Positions 59,862 to 64,000 of a stretch of 64,000 nucleotides of DNA are shown one piece after another. Position 1 is the stretch's first letter. Each line of letters begins with the position of its first letter. Both the position numbers and the translations under genes were made by a program. The DNA comes from JAICMB01 sp035295125. Lineage in GTDB: Bacteria > Acidobacteriota > Terriglobia > Bryobacterales > Bryobacteraceae. A model generated the notes under the pieces. It was not told where the DNA came from, searched no databases, and saw nothing but the letters and a program-made list of their open reading frames with translations. The stretch covers positions 1 through 64,000 of the forward strand of contig DATGJP010000043.1 of the NCBI GenBank assembly GCA_035295125.1, read 5' to 3'.

Positions 59862-62800
59862 TCAGCGCAACGCACTCTCAAACTCGGCCACGGACGCAAA
59901 TCGATCGGAGGGTTGATGTGCGAGGCTACGCTGGATCGCCGCTGTAAGATGCTTTGGGCCGGGTACGCTGACCGGTTCGCCCATGGATCGGAGCAGATCC
60001 GTGATGCTTCGCCCGTGGAACGGCCGTTGGCCCGTGAGGCATTCCGCCAGGATGACGCCCAAGGAGAAAATATCGCTGCGATGGTCGATCGGCTCGCCCC
60101 GTAGTTGTTCCGGCGACATGTATCCCAACGTCCCTAAGGGAACGCCCGCTGCTGTCAGCGTGAAGTCGGGCCGTTCGGAGGCGATCTTTGCCAATCCGAA
60201 ATCCAGAACCTTTACGACCGGTGTTCCGGCATCCGATCGGGAAAGCAGAATATTCTCAGGTTTCAGATCGCGGTGAATGACACCATTCTGATGGGCGGCG
60301 TGCACTGCCGCGAGCAACTGGAAGAACCAGGACGGGACACCTTCTCGCGTTGCACCGCCATTCTGCAGTTCCTGCCGCAGGCTGACGCCCTTTACTTGTT
60401 CCATCACAAGGTAAGCGCCGGCGCCGCCTTGGCCATGCAACTCACCATAGTCATAAACGGTGACGATGTTGGGATGGGTGAGCCGGGCAGCCGCCTGCGC
60501 TTCGCGCGCGAAACGCTGCAAAGCAATCGGGTTGCCGAACATGCTCCCGAGCATCACTTTCACGGCAATTTTGCGCCGCATCTGCAGGTCCTCACCGGCG
60601 TAGACCGCGCCCATTCCGCCGCGGCCCAACAACCGATCCAAACGGTATTTGCCCTCGATGGTCCGAGCAATCGGCAACGTCAGAACAAGAGTGGCGCCGT
60701 CCTCCTTACAGAGATCGGCCGTGGAATCGTAGCAGGCGCCACAGGCCGGGCATTCCTTGAGTACTTGAATCTGCTGATCTTCCAGGCGCGACAGTACCTC
60801 GTGTTGGATCCTTTTGCCCTTGAAGACGTCCTCTTTCAGCCAGATGTTCTCGCACACGAAAGCCATTGGGAAACCCATGGCTTCCAACAACCTTCGATCG
60901 CTGTCGTTATACGGTTCTTCGGAGCGCTTCGCGCCAAGCAAGAGCAATCCCACAAGCCGGCCGTTCGACCCGCGCATAGGAACGAGCAACTCGACTCCCA
61001 GGCGCGAATAGAGGTACTGTTCGTCGACCGGAAAATTGCTATCGCGCAACGATAAGATGTCGCGAGTAGCGCTTGAACTCTCCATGACACTCACAACCCA
61101 CGATCGCGCGGGAATGATCCATCTCCGGAGCGTTTCTTCTTGAGGATAAACGAGTGCGAAATCGCCATGAACCGGGTTCCGGAAGAAGAACCACATCTTC
61201 TCGGGATGTAGCGCGTTCGAAATTTCCTCACTCACACGCGACGACAATTCTTCGAGCGAGGTGAGCGTTCCGATGGCCGCGTTCAGGCTGATGAGAATCT
61301 TCTCCTGGCTGTATGTCTCCCGGAAGAAGCGCCGATCAACCCAATCCATAAGGCGATACCGGTAGACCACGCCGAAGGCAACGCTGACCGCCACCAGGAC
61401 ATAGAACGAGGTTGGGCTGTAGAACACGATGTCACGGAGCGAACGGTTCGATTGCGCGACGATCGAATATCCGATCATCGCCACTAGCACGGCCAGGATC
61501 AACCGCATTCCATTCTTTGTAAGCAGGTACCGGACTCCGCGGCGAATCACAACGTTGATGTCGAAAACGCGGTGCTTCAGAATCCCATAGCCTGCCGACA
61601 ATGGCATGAAGACGATCATCACCAACGACCACCACCACAACTGGAATTGCACGTGGGCCGGCAGCGCATGACCAATCATCTTGGCCAACGGAGCGAGTAT
61701 CAGGTTCGGCAGCGGAAGAGGAATGAATCCCGCTGCCATGCCTACTGTCACCCAGCGAAGGCGCCGCCGCTGATCGGAATCGCCCACACGCCGGAAGTTG
61801 CGGAATAAGACAGCGGCGCAAGCGATGAAATAAACGATATTGAACTGACCGAAAAACGACGACCAGCTTCGCGATAAACCGATATAACGATAGAGAGTAT
61901 CAATGGCCCATGGCGCCCCAAGCGTCGCGAATTCGTGCCATCGCTCAAAGAACCAGTGGCAAAGGCATGTCACCGTAATCGCCCAGGCGGCGAAGCTCCA
62001 AAATCGGCCGCGCGGCACTCCGGGAGGAAAGCGGTAGCAAAACCAGTAACCGTACACGTACTGGAACGGATAAGCCCATCCCACCAGCGTCACAACCAGG
62101 AACTCCGCATGATTCATCAGGCTGAATGTTGAGCCTATCGCTTCGTGCATCCAGACGATGCTCATGGGCACCGCCATCAGGCAGAAGTAGCGTGCCGATT
62201 CCTGGCCTGGCTGTGCTAACCCGACCAGCACGCCCGCCGCGGCGAAAACGGCTCCAACGAGGAGAAGGGATATGGCAAAAGCGAAAGTTCTTTCCGAGCG
62301 CTTTTGGCCGCTTGCGAGCTGCACACTGAGCTCGAGGGCGCCGCGCCGCACGCGCAGAGTGTAGTCTGTACCGGGCCGCGCATCGCGCAAAAGCGTTTTA
62401 CCGAGACGACTTCCGCGAGGGTCGCTGTTCACATCGAGCACGCGGTCGCCTGGGCGCAGCTTACCGGCCGCGGGCCCATTGGGATCCACAGATAGCACGA
62501 CAAGCTGACCTTTTCTGGTGCTGCTTGTCCAGCCATCATCTTTGGTCTCAGCGCCATAACGAACCAGCATAGCCACGGAAAAGACCAGATAGGCCGCCAG
62601 AAACAGAGCGGCCAAAGCAGCAAACCACCAGAACGGATGCTTTCGTGTAACCTTTTGAGTCGCGGGTTCCGGGGGCCAAAGGTCCGCCAAGCCTGCTGCG
62701 AGGTCCGCGGCCGGCGTGTCCAGAACCTGCGTTTGCATATCGGCCTCAAGCAGAGAGAGAACCTCCAGGCGCAAAACTTCGTTATCCCCGCAGGCTCCAA

Positions 62801-62885
62801 TAACGAAGGCGCGACGCTCCTCCGGATTACGCTCCAGTGCGCGATGGAACAAGTCTTCAATCTGCTGTAATCGCGGAGGAGGCAT
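59862..62885 (-). CDS. Membrane Ser/Thr protein kinase with PDZ-polytopic-GAF sensor half
   Basis: From ATG 62885 the protein has 1007 residues. Residues 1-60 are the helical segment usual in acidobacterial kinases. TM1 (84-108) leads to a PDZ-like domain (about 115-190, GPAAGKLRPGDRVLDVNSDP), then some nine hydrophobic helices (200-510), a GAF-like domain (about 525-690), a four-Cys zinc knuckle (C712, C715, C718, C726) and a kinase domain (745-1005): GRGGMG 755-760, Lys776, HRDLKPEN with Asp873 and DFG 895-897. All catalytic residues are present. The sensor layout resembles ComP-type histidine kinases. Its ATG is 4 bp after the ECF sigma stop. Confidence 0.9.
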   Translation of the reverse strand: MPPPRLQQIEDLFHRALERNPEERRAFVIGACGDNEVLRLEVLSLLEADMQTQVLDTPAADLAAGLADLWPPEPATQKVTRKHPFWWFAALAALFLAAYLVFSVAMLVRYGAETKDDGWTSSTRKGQLVVLSVDPNGPAAGKLRPGDRVLDVNSDPRGSRLGKTLLRDARPGTDYTLRVRRGALELSVQLASGQKRSERTFAFAISLLLVGAVFAAAGVLVGLAQPGQESARYFCLMAVPMSIVWMHEAIGSTFSLMNHAEFLVVTLVGWAYPFQYVYGYWFCYRFPPGVPRGRFWSFAAWAITVTCLCHWFFERWHEFATLGAPWAIDTLYRYIGLSRSWSSFFGQFNIVYFIACAAVLFRNFRRVGDSDQRRRLRWVTVGMAAGFIPLPLPNLILAPLAKMIGHALPAHVQFQLWWWSLVMIVFMPLSAGYGILKHRVFDINVVIRRGVRYLLTKNGMRLILAVLVAMIGYSIVAQSNRSLRDIVFYSPTSFYVLVAVSVAFGVVYRYRLMDWVDRRFFRETYSQEKILISLNAAIGTLTSLEELSSRVSEEISNALHPEKMWFFFRNPVHGDFALVYPQEETLRRWIIPARSWVVSVMESSSATRDILSLRDSNFPVDEQYLYSRLGVELLVPMRGSNGRLVGLLLLGAKRSEEPYNDSDRRLLEAMGFPMAFVCENIWLKEDVFKGKRIQHEVLSRLEDQQIQVLKECPACGACYDSTADLCKEDGATLVLTLPIARTIEGKYRLDRLLGRGGMGAVYAGEDLQMRRKIAVKVMLGSMFGNPIALQRFAREAQAAARLTHPNIVTVYDYGELHGQGGAGAYLVMEQVKGVSLRQELQNGGATREGVPSWFFQLLAAVHAAHQNGVIHRDLKPENILLSRSDAGTPVVKVLDFGLAKIASERPDFTLTAAGVPLGTLGYMSPEQLRGEPIDHRSDIFSLGVILAECLTGQRPFHGRSITDLLRSMGEPVSVPGPKHLTAAIQRSLAHQPSDRFASVAEFESALR

Positions 62886-62889
62886 AAGC

Positions 62890-63423
62890 TCAGTTCCTCG
62901 ACAGCTCGCGATGGAGAAACGCCCTGGCAAAGCGCCAGTCGCGTTCCACAGTTGCTGTTGAAACCTGCAAGACGCGAGCGGTTTCTGCAATACTGAGCCC
63001 GCCAAAGTAACGTAGTTCGACGACGCGGCTCTTGTGCGCATCCAGCGCCTCCAGCGCATTCAGAGCATCGTCGAGGAGCTCGAAATCGACCGTCGCAGTC
63101 GTCGCCAGTCGATCCGCTTCCGACAGCGAGATCCGCGGAGCTCCTGCGCCCCGCTTTAACCTGCCGCGCCCCCGTGCGTGGTCGATGAGGACGCGTCGCA
63201 TCATTTGCGCCGCAATTCCGAGGAAATGCTCGCGACCCTGCCAGTCCACTTGCGCTTGCCCGATCAAGCGCAGGTAGGCTTCATGAACCAGCGCGGTCGG
63301 TTGCAACGTATGGCCAGGTCGCTCGGCGCGCAAATGGTTTGCCGCGATGCGGCGCAGCTCGTCGTAAACGAGAGCCAGCAGTTGCTCGCGCGAGGGTATA
63401 TCGCCCGCCGAGGAAGCGCTCAA
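62890..63423 (-). CDS. ECF sigma factor of the kinase-associated acidobacterial type
   Basis: The 177-residue sigma factor has region 2 as LVYDELRRIAANHLRAERPG then PTALVHEAYLRLIGQ and FLGIAAQMMRRVLIDHARGR; region 4 is LEALDAHKSRVVELRYFGGL then SIAETARVLQVSTATVERDW. This TALVHEAYLRL subgroup lacks a classical anti-sigma factor and is usually found next to Ser/Thr kinases. The kinase gene starts 4 bp downstream, so phosphorylation of the sigma factor is a reasonable control hypothesis. No phosphosite is proven. Confidence 0.9.
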   Translation of the reverse strand: MSASSAGDIPSREQLLALVYDELRRIAANHLRAERPGHTLQPTALVHEAYLRLIGQAQVDWQGREHFLGIAAQMMRRVLIDHARGRGRLKRGAGAPRISLSEADRLATTATVDFELLDDALNALEALDAHKSRVVELRYFGGLSIAETARVLQVSTATVERDWRFARAFLHRELSRN

Positions 63424-63899
63424 AATCGCAATTGCGTCTTCACGGATGCTCGAAGTCTATCAGATCGTCCGATCTTCGGATAGCAAAACAAGCGATGGTG
63501 TTCAAATCCCCTATGCGGAACGCACGTCGGGTCGCTGGTATTATTTTTGGCGTGGGAGCACTTATAGCCGTAGCGCTACTGGTTTAATCACAGGATCAAC
63601 CCGCGGCAGCACTTTCCGTTCCCGACTCGTTCGGAGCGGCGAAATTTTTGGTTTGCCAGGCGGATGCTCCCAAGCCGTCCCTGCGTTAGCGCAAACCGCT
63701 GAGTTTTGCCGCTTGGAGTCTTGTCGAGCGCTGAAGCTGGAAAAAGTGTGCAGCACTAGCCCAACTGCGCCCGCGCTGCATGAGTACGATCACCCGAACA
63801 TAGCCGCCGAGACTGTCCCGATTTCCTATCCGATGCCCTGTTCGCCGCTTGACCCTATCGATTGTAGTGTGCCAGACTTTTGCCTTCGGCAGAGAGGGA
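63424..63899. other. Intergenic region between divergent genes
   Basis: About 475 bp between the sigma-kinase operon and the rightward gene at 63900. Apart from one possible 30-codon frame (63495-63587) I see no gene, repeat or clear promoter. It should contain the promoters for both flanking units. Confidence 0.35.
63495..63587 (+). CDS. Possible single-span membrane mini-protein
   Basis: A 30-residue frame encodes a basic start (KSPMRNARRV) followed by the hydrophobic run AGIIFGVGALIAVALLV, the form of a small single-pass membrane peptide. There is no clear ribosome site, and a second ATG at 63510 is possible. Short hydrophobic frames arise by chance, so this is only a candidate. Confidence 0.25.
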   Translation: MVFKSPMRNARRVAGIIFGVGALIAVALLV

Positions 63900-64000
63900 A
63901 TGCCAGTGATGCAGACCAAAGTGAATCCGAAAGATTTGCTGACCTATGTGTGGATTCCACCCGGCTCGTTCCTGATGGGTACCACCGAGGCAGACCACGA
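63900..64000 (+). CDS. Formylglycine-generating-enzyme-like (SUMF1) protein, 5' part only
   Basis: The window ends inside this gene. From ATG 63900 it reads MPVMQTKVNPKDLLTYVWIP then PGSFLMGTTEADHE, the conserved opening of the FGE-sulfatase/SUMF1 domain (the v-x-I-P-G-x-F-x-M-G pattern). AGAGAGG at 63891-63897 fits better with ATG 63909. Such domains either activate sulfatases or, in acidobacteria, act as enzymatic modules of many kinase-linked and secondary-metabolism proteins. Nothing further can be said without the rest. Confidence 0.7.
   Translation, partial: MPVMQTKVNPKDLLTYVWIPPGSFLMGTTEADH

Overview
The window reads as chromosomal DNA of an acidobacterium, probably from the Solibacter/Bryobacter side of the phylum. 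This rests on gene content only: four 'acidobacterial duplicated orphan permease' (ADOP) genes, three with PadR-type regulators directly upstream; secreted proteins with the TPCR-x-x-DTR repeat; an ECF sigma factor paired with a membrane Ser/Thr kinase; high GC. No rRNA, tRNA, CRISPR or phage module was seen.

Region 1 (1-11.5 kb) is a decayed accessory zone. It holds a lipoprotein, an IS481 remnant cut by an IS256-type element whose transposase is broken by a 58-bp hairpin-forming insertion, a frameshifted DUF1080 (3-keto-disaccharide hydrolase-like) pseudogene, a Tiki/ChaN-like secreted protein, an orphan antitoxin-like HTH gene, a PadR-ADOP pair, a methyltransferase and an IS21 relic. Region 2 (11.5-29.5 kb) has a 2395-residue exported repeat protein, two more PadR-ADOP pairs, an M61 aminopeptidase coupled to an APC permease, and small proteins.

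Region 3 (29.6-45.7 kb) is a complete chemosensory locus. A hybrid histidine kinase and a response regulator run rightward. Facing them is a leftward operon: STAS - cheA - mcp - cheW - mcp - cheW - mcp - cheR - cheB - soluble MCP-like protein - cheY. Stop/start overlaps and a duplicated cheW-mcp unit are visible. No flagellar or pilus genes lie in the window, so the output is unknown.

Region 4 (45.7-53.7 kb) has an exported START-like protein, an OmpA-type envelope protein, a small Tudor-like protein, the purine genes purQ-purL-purF (no purS beside them) and a PspC protein. Region 5 (53.7-64 kb) has an ECF sigma factor with a ChrR-like cupin anti-sigma factor, divergent from a Tat-exported MsrP-type methionine-sulfoxide reductase; a MazF-like toxin remnant; a fourth ADOP without PadR; a secreted protein; an ECF sigma factor in operon with a kinase whose sensor half (PDZ, about ten membrane segments, GAF) resembles that of ComP-type sensors; and the start of a formylglycine-generating-enzyme-like gene.

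Four copies of a short palindromic repeat (core AGGCGGTTTCGCCT) sit just after gene ends across the right two thirds of the window, and palindromes lie at or before three PadR genes.
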